In this document: positions 51,134-61,206 of the stretch, piece by piece | Numbering within the stretch: the stretch's first letter is position 1 | How the letters are laid out: each line of letters starts with the position of its first letter | NCBI GenBank assembly: GCA_001970955.1 | Contig: MPUH01000035.1 | Location: 62,001 to 126,000 of the forward strand | DNA length: 64,000 nt | Reading direction: 5' to 3' | Source: Stentor coeruleus | Lineage: Eukaryota; Ciliophora; Heterotrichea; Heterotrichida; Stentoridae | The notes under the pieces: model-generated | What the model was told of the DNA's origin: nothing | The model's database searches: none | Seen by the model: the letters and a program-made list of their open reading frames with translations, nothing else | Made by a program: the position numbers and the translations under genes

Positions 51134-51556
51134 ATGAAGCAGAATAAGTCTGTTAGCAGTTCACGAAGAAAAGCTAGAAAGGCATATTTTACAGCCCCAT
51201 CAAGTGTTCGTAGAAAGCTTATGAGTTCACATTTGAGTAAAGATTTAAAAGACAAACATGGAGTCAGAGCTATGCCTATAAGAAGAGGTGATGAAGTTAT
51301 TGTTGTTAGAGGTCAAAACAAAAGCCATGCTGGTAAAGTCATCGCTGTTTATAGAAGAAGATTCTGCATTCATATAGAGAGGTATACAAAGGAAAAAAGC
51401 AATGGACAAACTGTGCCAGTCCCTGTCCACCCAAGTAATGTTTTTATTACTAAACTCAAAATGACTGAGGATAGAAAGAATTTGATTGAAAGAAAAGCTC
51501 AGAATAGAAGAGATAAAGGCAAGTGGGCAAAGAAAGATATTGCAGGAGTTGATTAG
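51134..51556 (+). CDS. RPL26: 60S ribosomal protein uL24 (RPL26)
   Basis: uL24 binds 23S-like rRNA near the polypeptide exit tunnel. The 140-residue protein matches eukaryotic RPL26 end to end: basic N-terminus with [18 protein letters not shown], the KOW segment [20 protein letters not shown], and the [13 protein letters not shown] block. Its N-terminus ([13 protein letters not shown]) differs from the usual MKxNP form but is of the same length. The 5' flank is G-poor and C/A-rich. Confidence 0.97.
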   Translation: MKQNKSVSSSRRKARKAYFTAPSSVRRKLMSSHLSKDLKDKHGVRAMPIRRGDEVIVVRGQNKSHAGKVIAVYRRRFCIHIERYTKEKSNGQTVPVPVHPSNVFITKLKMTEDRKNLIERKAQNRRDKGKWAKKDIAGVD

Positions 51557-51747
51557 AGATAGATAATTTATTTAGAGCTTTCGAAATGAGGGTTTTTTAT
51601 ATGAGAAATAAGTATTGGGTATAGAATAAGAGGTTGATTAGAAGTTTCATGGTATTGTTTATAGTAAACAATTTTCCTGTTATGAAAAAGTATTAAAAGA
51701 TCAACTAGTTTTATTTCTTATCTCCACAGCCTAAGTCTTAAATAATA

Positions 51748-53160
51748 ATGTGCGCTTTATCTAAGATTAATTCAAACATAGGCCAGAGTTCGCTAAGGAA
51801 ATTAAAAAAATACACCCCAGCTCTAACCCCAACAAAAACTTCTACATGTGCAACAAGCCGAAGAGCTAGTCGTAGTCATCTAATAAAAAGCCGTAATCTC
51901 ACTCCAGAAATCTCCCCTAATGAAAAATTCCCTTCAACCTCACCAGACAAAATCTCAGATATCAGTTATATAGACCTTAAAACATGTATTCCAGATTGGC
52001 TTCTTCATCGTAAAGATTTCACTGATCTCTACAAAAAACAAAGAGGAAAAAGTCCTTATGATATTGGAGAAATATGTTCACTTATATCCTTATTACGTAA
52101 TGAAAATCAAAAAGAAGCTGTTTTTACATACTTATCAAATATTATGTTTTTTAAGAATATGCCTAGAATGGTTATTAGAGAAACATGTGATAAACTTTGT
52201 ACTGAAAAAGTTCAAAAAGGTAAAGAGTTTATTATAAAAGGTCATGAAGCAGATTGTATGTATATTATTTATAAAGGAAGTTGTGGGATTTTTCTTGATG
52301 GGATAAAAATTGGAAGGAGGAAAGAAGGAGATGTTGTTGGTGAAGCTGGTATGGATGTAGATAAAGTTAGAAATGCTGATGTTATTGCTGAGAGCAATTT
52401 AGTTATGTTGAAGATTAGGAAGGAGGATTATCAGAATGTGGTGATGAATTTTAAGAAAGCGGAGAATTATGAGAATATGAGGTTTTTGATGAATTTGAAA
52501 ATTTTTTCGAAGTGGAGCTTGCAGAAAATCCAAAAGCTCAGTGATTATTTGGTTGTTAGTAGGTTTGGTAAAGGGGATTGTATTTATGAGTATGGTAGTG
52601 AAAGTATGTGTGTTTATTTTCTCTTTACCGGTTCCGTGACCCTAGAAAAAACTGTAGAAATAACAAAATGCAACAAATGGCCATCAGGGAAAAAGCAATG
52701 GGAAACACAAAAAGTGACAAGTAAATTCACTCATCCCCTAGGCCACCTTTCTCCAGGGGACATTTTCGGTACTGAAACTCTTTCTGAAACCCCTCATTCC
52801 AGCCGTGCTATCAGTACATCTCCAACAACCCTCCTCATCCTAAACAAAAACGACTGCTTAGCTCTATTCTCATCCTCAGACATGAGACGCTTAATCCAAT
52901 CCTCCCTTCCAATCCCAGACCAAAAAGATCTTCAAAATGATCTCCATGAATACTTAGCAAGTAAAACTTTACGTGTAAACAATAAATAGGAAAACCTCCT
53001 CCACGATGCCTTAAAACTCAATCATAAAGATTGGGGTGGACGTGAAACAGACTTAGAAAAATCCCTTCGTAAACCAAATCGTTGTTTAGCCTCTCTTAAA
53101 CTAAGCCTCAAGAAATCTTTTACCTACAAATCCTTTTTACAAACTAAACGTGAAATATAA
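51748..53160 (+). CDS. Tandem cyclic-nucleotide-binding-domain protein, 465 aa
   Basis: A 15-nt intron at 52975-52989 (gtaaacaataaatag) joins the main frame to a 57-codon basic 3' exon ending FLQTKREI. After a Ser/Thr-rich N-terminus (1-75) there are two CNB domains: one near 130-240 (IIKGHEADCMYIIYKGSCGI, GDVVGEAG) and one near 255-385 (GSESMCVYFLFTGSVTLEKT, PGDIFGTETLSETPHSSRAI). The first phosphate cassette (GEAGMDVDKVRNADV) lacks the Arg that grips the cyclic phosphate, so binding is doubtful; the second keeps Ser-Ser-Arg. There is no kinase domain and no PKA-R docking helix, so it is not a simple regulatory subunit. It may be an effector of cAMP/cGMP signalling. Its stop is 8 nt from that of RPS5. 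Confidence 0.88.
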
Positions 53161-53168
53161 ACTAATCT

Positions 53169-53807
53169 TTATCTGTTACCTTTAGCTATCCTTTCAATCT
53201 CATCTTTCTTTTTAATAGCATAACTGTTCGCAGATCCTTTTGAAGCATTAATGATTTCATCAGCCAAACATTCTGATACTGTTTTAATGTTTCTAAAAGC
53301 AGCACTTCTTGCACCACAACATATAAGATAGACACCCATATTAACTCTTCTTAATGGGGCAACATCAACAGCTTGTCTTCTTGCAACACCACCAGTACCA
53401 ATTCTTGTTGAATCTTCACGTGGACCAGAATTACTTACAGCATTAATGACGACTTGTATTGGATTTTCTCCAGTAAGTAAATGGATGATTTCTAAGGCTT
53501 GTTTGACGATTCTTACAGCCATCATTTTCTTACCTGTGTTTCTACCATGCATCATAAGAGAATCGACTAGTCTCTCGATTATTGGGCAAAGAGCTTTACG
53601 GAAACGTTTTTTTTGCCATCTCCCTGCTGTGTGTGGGACAAAAGTTCGCACTTTTTTCTGGGATATGCTGATGTAGTCAGTCAGAGTTGAGTCACGAACT
53701 TCTAGACTACTGTAGTCCCATTTACCAAAGAGCTTAACTTCAATTTCTTTTTTCTCTTCTGTAGCATCGATGACTGCAGCTTTATCTTCTTCCCAACCAC
53801 TAGCCAT
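53169..53807 (-). CDS. RPS5: 40S ribosomal protein uS7 (RPS5)
   Basis: uS7 sits in the head of the small subunit by the mRNA exit and E site. The 212-residue protein is a full RPS5: [40 protein letters not shown], the very conserved [40 protein letters not shown] and the C-terminal [18 protein letters not shown]. No intron is seen. Tail to tail with the CNB-domain gene, only 8 nt lie between the two stop codons, so each 3' UTR must run into the other gene. Confidence 0.99.
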   Translation of the reverse strand: MASGWEEDKAAVIDATEEKKEIEVKLFGKWDYSSLEVRDSTLTDYISISQKKVRTFVPHTAGRWQKKRFRKALCPIIERLVDSLMMHGRNTGKKMMAVRIVKQALEIIHLLTGENPIQVVINAVSNSGPREDSTRIGTGGVARRQAVDVAPLRRVNMGVYLICCGARSAAFRNIKTVSECLADEIINASKGSANSYAIKKKDEIERIAKGNR

Positions 53808-54892
53808 TTATTATTCACAGCCATTGATGTGGGGATTTAGTAGGAATTTACCTTGGAGGGGAAGAGAGAAGGGTGAAGGAAGATTTGAGGAATGGAAATT
53901 TTGATTGGAAAATCAGGATTTTTTACGTTTTTCAAGATTAGGAGATTTGAAGATTTGAGGGTTTGAAGAATTTAAGATTTGAAGAATTTAAGATTTGAAA
54001 ATTTGAAGATTTGGATGATGAGGTGGAAGGTTTTAGGTTTTTGGTTAGAAAAGTTTGTAGAGGAGGTGAAGAAATACTAAGAAGGTTGCAAGGAAAATTG
54101 GGATTGGATGCTATTAAGAGGATTAGGGTTGTAAGTTGAGAATATGGGAGATTTGGGGTAAGTTTAATGGTTGTGATAAAATAAGAAATGCATGGGTTAA
54201 TGTGGTAATAGGATTGTAGAGGAGTTTTTAAGATGGTAAAGAGGGAATATTATGTTGGTTTTAGGTATAAAATTTTCTCTATTTGTAAAAATTAAAGATT
54301 TAGGATTTTAGGTAGAGGCGGATTTTAAAGATTAGTATTTGATATTGTTTTATACTTTAAAGAAATTATTTCTAAGAATATACTGAGTTATTAAATGAAA
54401 TCATAATACTTATGTGAAAATCTCATCTTGTAAATTACTTTAAAATCTCATATGAGAAATTCAATTTTTGCTCTTACAAAGCATCATTTATTATACTATA
54501 ATATTTATAATTCCGTATATTTCATAGCAAACTACTTATTCTATTATCCCAGGAATCTTTTTTTTCTTCACTCCAATATTTTTCAAATACTTCATCAAAT
54601 CAAAACTTCATTCATCCTAAAAAAGCATGCCAATTCCCTTAACCTTATTAAAAAATAGCATAAACCCCTAAACTACTAAGTTTCTACCTCCCTAATAAAT
54701 CTTATCCTAATTGATAAACCATAAATCTCATCATCAATAATACCTTCTATCACTCTTTCTTTCATAATAAGCATCACCCTTCTAACACCCTTATCCCCTC
54801 AAATACAATTCAAAAATATTTTTCTTAGCACTTCAAACCAAATAAATGGCTTCATACAGGATATTCGATAAAATCAAATATATAATTTATCG
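53808..54892. other. Divergent promoter region of RPS5 and the Mei2-like gene
   Basis: The plus strand is strongly G/T/A-rich and C-poor to about 54260, then C/A/T-rich and G-poor from about 54480; the switch marks the two 5' flanks. It contains the 16-bp repeat at 53942-54013 and a 12-bp palindrome, tctcatatgaga, at 54446-54457. No gene is seen. Confidence 0.55.
53942..54013. repeat. Short 16-bp tandem repeat in the RPS5 5' flank
   Basis: Two exact copies of gaagaatttaagattt (53965-53980 and 53981-53996) are flanked on both sides by diverged copies built on the same gaagattt core. It lies about 150 nt upstream of the RPS5 ATG. Any regulatory role is unknown. Confidence 0.65.
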
Positions 54893-55825
54893 ATGGACAC
54901 ATTGAAAAAACAAAGGCTCCAAGTATTTAAAAACATAACAAGAGACCTTACCCCTGAAGCATTAGAAAAATCCCAAGACCCAACAAGTCACTCCAAAGCC
55001 CAATTTCCCCCAAACTCAAGCTATCTTTTCCATCCTCAATCTAATGATTCTTTAAAATCACATATAATCCCTAATCAACACATATCAAACCTAAACACCC
55101 AACATTATATTCCAAAGGCAAATAAAAATCATTCATCCCGATGTGTAATTTCAGCTTATAAACCTAACGATATTCATACTATAATATATTCAAAAACATC
55201 GATAAAAGATAATTACCCTCCTTCAAAAACTCAAATATTAGAAAATCCTCGCGACTTAACTGAAAATATCTCATTTGAGAGTTCTTCTGATTATTTTTCA
55301 GTGTTTTCTAATAGTCCAATGCTTTCTATAAGTACACAAGAGTCTAGTAGGGAGGAATTTGAGGAAAAAAGAAAACCGAAAAAAAGACCTTTGGAACCTA
55401 GTGAGAAAGATTTTTATGTTATAAAAATTCAGGCAATTAAACTTAATCAAGATATGAGAACTACGGTTATGGTTAGAAATATACCGAATAAATATACGCA
55501 AAAAATGCTTTTGCAGACAATTGATAAGAAATTTGATGGGACTTACGATTTCTTGTATCTTCCAATTGATTTTAAGGTAAGAAATATGTAGAATAGATGC
55601 AATGTTGGATATGCGTTTATCAATTTTGTTGATTTTAAAGTTATCCCTATGTTTTATCAGGAGTTTAATATGAAGAAATGGGAGAGGTTTAACTCAGAGA
55701 AGATATGTGAACTGGCTTATGGTAGGATTCAAGGACTTAAGGGATTAATACAGCATTTCCAAAACTCATCTGTTATCAATCAAGTTGATAGTAAAGTAAA
55801 ACCAGTTATCCTGGGCAAGCACTAA
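54893..55825 (+). CDS. Mei2-like RNA-binding protein
   Basis: Mei2-type proteins bind RNA through a distinctive C-terminal RRM; in fission yeast Mei2 drives meiosis. A 15-nt intron at 55577-55591 (gtaagaaatatgtag) splits the RRM; spliced, the 305-residue protein reads [66 protein letters not shown] and LIQHFQNSS, the full Mei2 RRM signature. The N-terminal 180 residues are Ser/Asn/Pro-rich and disordered. It has only one RRM, as in short plant and protist Mei2-like proteins. The target RNA is unknown; a link to the ciliate sexual cycle is inference. Confidence 0.93.
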
Positions 55826-56034
55826 AACTATTTAAAAGAATAAGTTTCTTTTCAAATTCTATCATATATTTACTATAAAACTTACATAAACCTATATTAT
55901 TTCATACATCTTTAAACTTTTACAACAATTCTTTAATCTTTATATTATCTAATAAAACTTACTATATGATCTTATAATAATTTACTATAAAAAACTATAG
56001 TAAAATATAGTTTATATATTTTTTTATAAGTATA

Positions 56035-57438
56035 ATGTCAATTTTAAGATCATCACCTTATAGGCAAAGACATGAATCCCCTGATACAAAAAATTCCCCA
56101 TCAGTAAAAGATTGCACTTTAGTTAAAAAAAGGAAAGTCTCATGGGGAAGTAAAAGTATTAAGAAATTTATTAAAGGAAATTCAATAGCATCACAAAATC
56201 TTACATCACCAATAGAAGATCAAAAAATATCAGAAAGTTCAAGTGATATGGAATTAAGTGATGTTGAAGGGGTAATTGTATCTAATTTTGAGCCAAAGAT
56301 TAGAAAAAATGCAACACAGCTTATAGCAGAATTTGAAGGAAAGGATAACGAGGAAGATTTAAAAAAACATGGAGATCTTATGATGAATATAGAAAACCAT
56401 AACGAAAAAGCAGGTTTTAATGATGAAATGCAGAAAAGTTGTAGACCTTTTGCTGATCCTAAATATCAAAAAGCGGGGAAATGCTTGTTAACTCCAGTAA
56501 AAGAAGAGTCAGAAAGTATTCACAGCAGTGGGGATTTGATAGAAAAAGTTACAAAAACCCAGCCGTTTTGTCGGAAACTGAACCTTGAAAACCCTAGCAT
56601 ATCCTCAAAAGATCAGATAAATAACAATATTTACCCTATAGTTTCTTTAAAAAACTTACAATGGACTTTCCCCCCTATACCTAAATTACAGAAACTAAAT
56701 ACCATAACATGTGATCGTTATAATCTATCTGAGCTTAAAAACAAGCTTATTCAATGTAAAAACGATGAAAAAACTATATCCGACAACACAGAAAAATACC
56801 TTAAAAAACTAAAAACTATCACCCAAAACATTGAAGAAACCAACAAATTATATGCAAATTTTCAAAATTTCTTAAATGAAATCTCATCAAAAACCCTCAA
56901 ATCCGGAGAAATTAAAGCTCAGGATTTACCGCCAAGAAAAAGATGGTCACAAACATATATTCAAAAATTTAATAATGGAAGTATTACTTATTATAAACAT
57001 AATGAGTTTCTTTTAGATCATCCTTTGCTTAAACGTTTGATAATTTTTTTTGATAATAGAGGAGGAAGGGATATTATTGGTTATAATCTATATAAGTTTT
57101 TTGACAATAAAGATATCCAGACAATTTTTCATTATGCTTTTGAAGATTATAAAAGACGTTTAGAAATATTAGAAAGACAAGATATACTTGAAAAAATAAG
57201 TGAGTATTGGATAAGGTTTTTAAGGTTTAGTGAGAATTTTGAAGCTATGCAACTTGCTTTTGGATATGAGGAAATAGAGTTTCGGCAATCGAAATTTGTA
57301 TTAAAAGGGAGTATTTTTAGGAAGAATTGGGTTTATGAATTAACTTATGCGGAGATTGATACGAATTGGGATATTGTTACGAGTGTAGGTAAGGAGATAC
57401 AAGGGACGATGACTTCATCACAGGCATTGTTAAATTAG
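56035..57438 (+). CDS. Possible KNL1/Spc105-like kinetochore protein, 467 aa
   Basis: The identification is tentative. The N-terminus begins MSILRSSPYRQR and then has KKRKVSWGSKSIKKF, which fits the RVxF PP1-docking motif of KNL1 (RRVSFA-type, followed by a hydrophobic/Phe position). One MELS sequence (SSDMELSDVEG) resembles a MELT repeat. A disordered middle is followed by a coiled coil (about 225-290) and a compact C-terminal region (about 310-455; DYKRRLEILERQDILEKISE, then KNWVYELTYAEI) that could be the RWD pair of KNL1. It is short for a KNL1, and a single MELT-like motif could be chance. If not KNL1, it is an uncharacterised protein. The gap to the Mei2-like gene is 209 nt, on the same strand. 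Confidence 0.45.
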   Translation: MSILRSSPYRQRHESPDTKNSPSVKDCTLVKKRKVSWGSKSIKKFIKGNSIASQNLTSPIEDQKISESSSDMELSDVEGVIVSNFEPKIRKNATQLIAEFEGKDNEEDLKKHGDLMMNIENHNEKAGFNDEMQKSCRPFADPKYQKAGKCLLTPVKEESESIHSSGDLIEKVTKTQPFCRKLNLENPSISSKDQINNNIYPIVSLKNLQWTFPPIPKLQKLNTITCDRYNLSELKNKLIQCKNDEKTISDNTEKYLKKLKTITQNIEETNKLYANFQNFLNEISSKTLKSGEIKAQDLPPRKRWSQTYIQKFNNGSITYYKHNEFLLDHPLLKRLIIFFDNRGGRDIIGYNLYKFFDNKDIQTIFHYAFEDYKRRLEILERQDILEKISEYWIRFLRFSENFEAMQLAFGYEEIEFRQSKFVLKGSIFRKNWVYELTYAEIDTNWDIVTSVGKEIQGTMTSSQALLN

Positions 57439-57536
57439 TTGTAATAATTTTTGAACATGATTTCTGGCTATGTTTATGATGATTATTATAGTAAATTATA
57501 TTTTTATCGTTAATAACTTTATTTATTACTTAATCA

Positions 57537-59003
57537 CTATTTTCTTGTATTTAAAAATATATAGCTAGGACTTATCCATCTTGGCAACAACATGCTTAGT
57601 ATATACAAAAACGCTGAAAGCCATAATGTGGTAAATTTTACCCATAGACTTCCTTTATTATTACATTTCTCTTACAATGAATAAGTTTTATTCTCGTTAT
57701 TTGTAATATTCGCTGAATCCCAATTGGTCAGTACCATAGTAAGATACACAGAAATTTACAATAAATATATTTTTAATATAAAAATACAAAACCAATACTA
57801 ATTCTGCAAATTAAAAAAAAAAACCTGAAATCAAAACCATAAACACATAAAAAGTGAAAAGTTTCCTACCTTTTCCCATCTCCTGATACAAATCATAATC
57901 ATCATCATTTGGGTCAANAAAGTTTCCTACCTTTTCCCATCTCCTGATACAAATCATAATCATCATCATTTGGGTCAATTTGTGCTAAAAATAACTCAGT
58001 TAACCTTCTTAATATTGACTGTTCCCTTATATATTCTCTTTTTCTAATACAAACATAATTTAAAGATATAACAATAACCCCAAATTTCTAAAAAAAATTC
58101 TACCAAAGTTTTTTCAGCATTATTCCATGTATTACATTTTTTATTAGGATCATCAGTCATACCACCCCAACATAAATACACACAATACAAATTTACTATA
58201 GAACTTGTTAATAATGCTAAAATAAACCTTACACCCATATTCAATAAAATTTGTTATTGAAAGAAAAGTATATAAAATCCCAAGGGATAATGTTAATGTT
58301 ATAAGAAAAACTTCAAAGTCACAACCATTATCTTTAGAAAACCAATAATAATTCATTATAGTTGTAACTAATGCTATAACCCAAAATATTCCAGAAAAAA
58401 AATATAATAAACAGTATTTATAACTTGTATAATTAGATCGTTCATATTCTTTAATCTATTTATCACTCCAGGTATAGCTAATATCAACATATATTGATAA
58501 TTTTATTAATAAATAAATTATTGAAGTATATCTTGCGATTTCTTTATAGATTTCCTATATGATATATACAAAAAACTTGTTTGGGATGAATAAAGTTATT
58601 ATAAACATTGTACTTATTGCTAAGAGTTTTAATCCCCCATCTGATTAATTTTTACAATTGAATTTTATAAACCATATTGGGTTCTGTATAGACATCAAAG
58701 ACATAAATATATAAAAACAAGTGATAGCAAAAGTTTCTCTATAAACAGCATTCATACCAAAACACACATTTTTTTCTCCCCATTACAGTCTTTTTAGATA
58801 ATACCAAAACCATAAGATTCCCAAGGATGCATAAGTTCATTACCATAGTAAAGGGATATTAGGCCAAAAAATACGGCGATTGTTGTTATGAATAAGTATG
58901 CGATACGGATATGATACTGATGAGAAGTTCCACAACATCGTATACATATATCACATATGCAAGAACAGAAATATAATCCTGAACAGCAGCAAGAATCATT
59001 CAT
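57537..59003 (-). pseudogene. SERINC/TMS1-family gene, disrupted (or misassembled)
   Basis: SERINC proteins are polytopic membrane proteins. From the ATG at 59003 (MNDSCCCSGLYFCSCICDIC) the expected SERINC order is present: Cys-rich start, TM1, WESYGF, FGMNAVYRETFA, VDISYTWSDK, LLTSSIVNLYCVYLCWGGMT with DDPNKKCNTWNN, and near the end YLTMVLTNWDSANIT and SLWVKFTTLWLSAFLYI. Five good introns restore frame: 58790-58804, 58641-58655 and 58555-58569 (15 nt), 58217-58232 and 58088-58103 (16 nt). What remains broken: a frame change in an A-run near 58770, a TAG where SERINCs have Trp (near 58470), and two or more stops after 57850, next to the assembly join at 57918. The damage is light, so recent decay or assembly error are both possible. 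Confidence 0.85.
57858..57978. repeat. Perfect 60-bp direct repeat around a single N in the SERINC gene
   Basis: Bases 57858-57917 equal 57919-57978, with one N at 57918. As at the two other N positions, this looks like an unmerged overlap of two contigs; the join lies inside the SERINC C-terminal coding region. Confidence 0.92.
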
Positions 59004-59224
59004 ATTATTATTTTTTTATCAGTAAAAATTATAAATATATGTTTTTTGGTATAAAATACCCTGATATCTAGAAAAAATTGTCTTTTATAATTAAAATCAT
59101 GTTGATTAAGTTTTTTAAACATTTTACTTGTGTTTAAAAGCTGAAAAAAAAACCAAAAAAATTATTTTATAAATCTCATTAGCATATCTTATTATAATAT
59201 GTAATTTCAAAGACCAATAGTTAT

Positions 59225-61063
59225 TCAGAATCCCCCAATCGAATCTTTCCCTTCACCAAACTGCGAAATAAGCGTTTCTCTTGATTTTTCAAAATTCTTC
59301 ATAGTAACTGAAGTGTTTTTTATATCAACCCATATTTGCTTTAAAAAACTTTCATCTCTATAATTACTCTGACTTGAAAATGTATCCAATGATGTTTTAC
59401 TTAATCTCTGCATAGATGTTGCTTCCTCTAATTTATCTACAAGCCATTGTTTATCTCTAATATTTTTCTTCAAATAAAATATAGTAAATTCTGCTGCAAT
59501 TATAATATCAATTCCTTCATAATGATTTATGTTTAATCTTCTTATATAATCATCTTCAATCCAATCTTTTTGAGATATAGAATAAGCTTCATATGGAGGG
59601 AACAGTAAATCTTGTAGATAAGCTAAAGTGTTTTGAGATTTATTTAAGGATTCTTCTAATTGTCTTATGACATCTTGGGTTTCTTGAAGCTGGTTAGTGA
59701 TTTTTTCATTTGATTTATTAGTGAGGTTTTGAGTATCAGAGGTATCTTTGGTTTTAAAGGAGTTAAGCTGAAGGGATTTGGAGTTTTTGTTATGCAAATT
59801 AGATATTTCATCGATTTTTCCGTTTAGGGCTTCGATTTCTTCTTGATATCTCATTATTTCTTCATTAAACTCAATTTTCATTGTCGTGATTTCCTTTTTG
59901 TGTTCATTTTGTATAGAGAGGACATAGTCTTCGTGTGCTTCTTTTAAAGTGTTTTCTTGGTCAATGAGTTTTTTTTGGGTGTTTGTATGGAGGACTTCAT
60001 AAAAATACCGCTCTTGTTCTAAACTTTTTTCCAATTCCTGGTAATCATCCATAGCAATTTTCAGTTTCTCTTCAAGTTCTTCATTCATTCTAACTAACTT
60101 ATCACACTTCCCTTGGGCATTTGATAAAAAATTCAAAGTCTCCTGAGAATTCTTTTCTGATCCTACTGATGATAATTCCAACGACAAAACCCTATCTTTA
60201 AAATTTATACTCTCACAATATTTCTCCTGAATTTCTTCATTTAACTCAATTTTCTTAGATGATTTCCTTTGTAATTGTGTTATTTCATTATACATCTCAG
60301 TTATTTTTTTATTTGTCAGAATTTTCTCATTCACACTTTCTTGCTTTAAATTGTTTATTTCTTGTATCATTTCCTTTATTTTATCTTCATATTTTATTGC
60401 TGAGTTTTTTAATGATACAATTTCATCCATGTATTTTTTGTGGAAAACGCTTTCTAAATTTTTTGAACTCAACTGATGGGTTTTCAAAATTTCTAAAATT
60501 TTCTCTTCGATTTTTATGTGTTCTTGTTTGACTTTTTTTAATTTTTCTTCTTTATAATCCATGATAAATTTTATACGTTCAAGTGCGCTTTCATAATCAG
60601 GGTTTATATGATATTGGGTTGATTCATCATAGAATTCAAATTTTTCAAATGATTCTGGTTTTAATTCAAGTCTTTCTTGGATGTTTACTTGTTCGGCTAT
60701 TATGTTGAATATATTTTTAATTGTTAGGGTTTTTAAATCTAGTTCTTCTTGATAACTTTCGATCAAGGATATGGATTTGTGTAATGATGTAAAGAGTTCA
60801 GGGATATTTTGTATTGAGGATTTTGATAAGCGCTTGGTTTTTTTATCGTCAAGTTCTTGGGATTTGTTGTTGGAAGGTTTTTGGAAATGTGGAAGCGGGG
60901 GGATTTTTAGTCTTAGTATGCTGAATGTTTCATTTCTGAATTGCTCGTATTTTGATCTTAAGTCATTTGATACTGGATAAGAAAATAACATTTCTTCTGT
61001 GACACTAAGTAACATAAGTAATTCTTTGTAGGTTTGCTCTCTTAAATCAAAAGGTCTTTCCAT
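59225..61063 (-). CDS. Coiled-coil protein, unknown function, 612 aa
   Basis: I do not recognise this protein. Residues 1-55 form a compact N-terminal helix pair (REQTYKELLMLLSVTEEMLF); about 180-485 form long coiled coils with heptads (ALNGKIDEISNLHNKNSKSL and similar). A more ordered C-terminal region, about 490-600, contains DLLFPPYEAYSISQKDWIED and AAEFTIFYLKKNIRDKQWLV. The stop is TGA. Single-protein coiled coils of this size are common in ciliate basal bodies and cortex, but nothing here is diagnostic. No intron is seen. Confidence 0.75.
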   Translation of the reverse strand: MERPFDLREQTYKELLMLLSVTEEMLFSYPVSNDLRSKYEQFRNETFSILRLKIPPLPHFQKPSNNKSQELDDKKTKRLSKSSIQNIPELFTSLHKSISLIESYQEELDLKTLTIKNIFNIIAEQVNIQERLELKPESFEKFEFYDESTQYHINPDYESALERIKFIMDYKEEKLKKVKQEHIKIEEKILEILKTHQLSSKNLESVFHKKYMDEIVSLKNSAIKYEDKIKEMIQEINNLKQESVNEKILTNKKITEMYNEITQLQRKSSKKIELNEEIQEKYCESINFKDRVLSLELSSVGSEKNSQETLNFLSNAQGKCDKLVRMNEELEEKLKIAMDDYQELEKSLEQERYFYEVLHTNTQKKLIDQENTLKEAHEDYVLSIQNEHKKEITTMKIEFNEEIMRYQEEIEALNGKIDEISNLHNKNSKSLQLNSFKTKDTSDTQNLTNKSNEKITNQLQETQDVIRQLEESLNKSQNTLAYLQDLLFPPYEAYSISQKDWIEDDYIRRLNINHYEGIDIIIAAEFTIFYLKKNIRDKQWLVDKLEEATSMQRLSKTSLDTFSSQSNYRDESFLKQIWVDIKNTSVTMKNFEKSRETLISQFGEGKDSIGGF

Positions 61064-61206
61064 TATATATTTACAACATTAGCAAACTTATTATTTTAAT
61101 AAAAACTTTATCTTTCACATATATGCATAATAACAGCAAAAATAATCTCTCATCACATTTTATCATCTAAGAAATTTCTAAGAGCTTTACTAGTCCTATA
61201 AATAAA

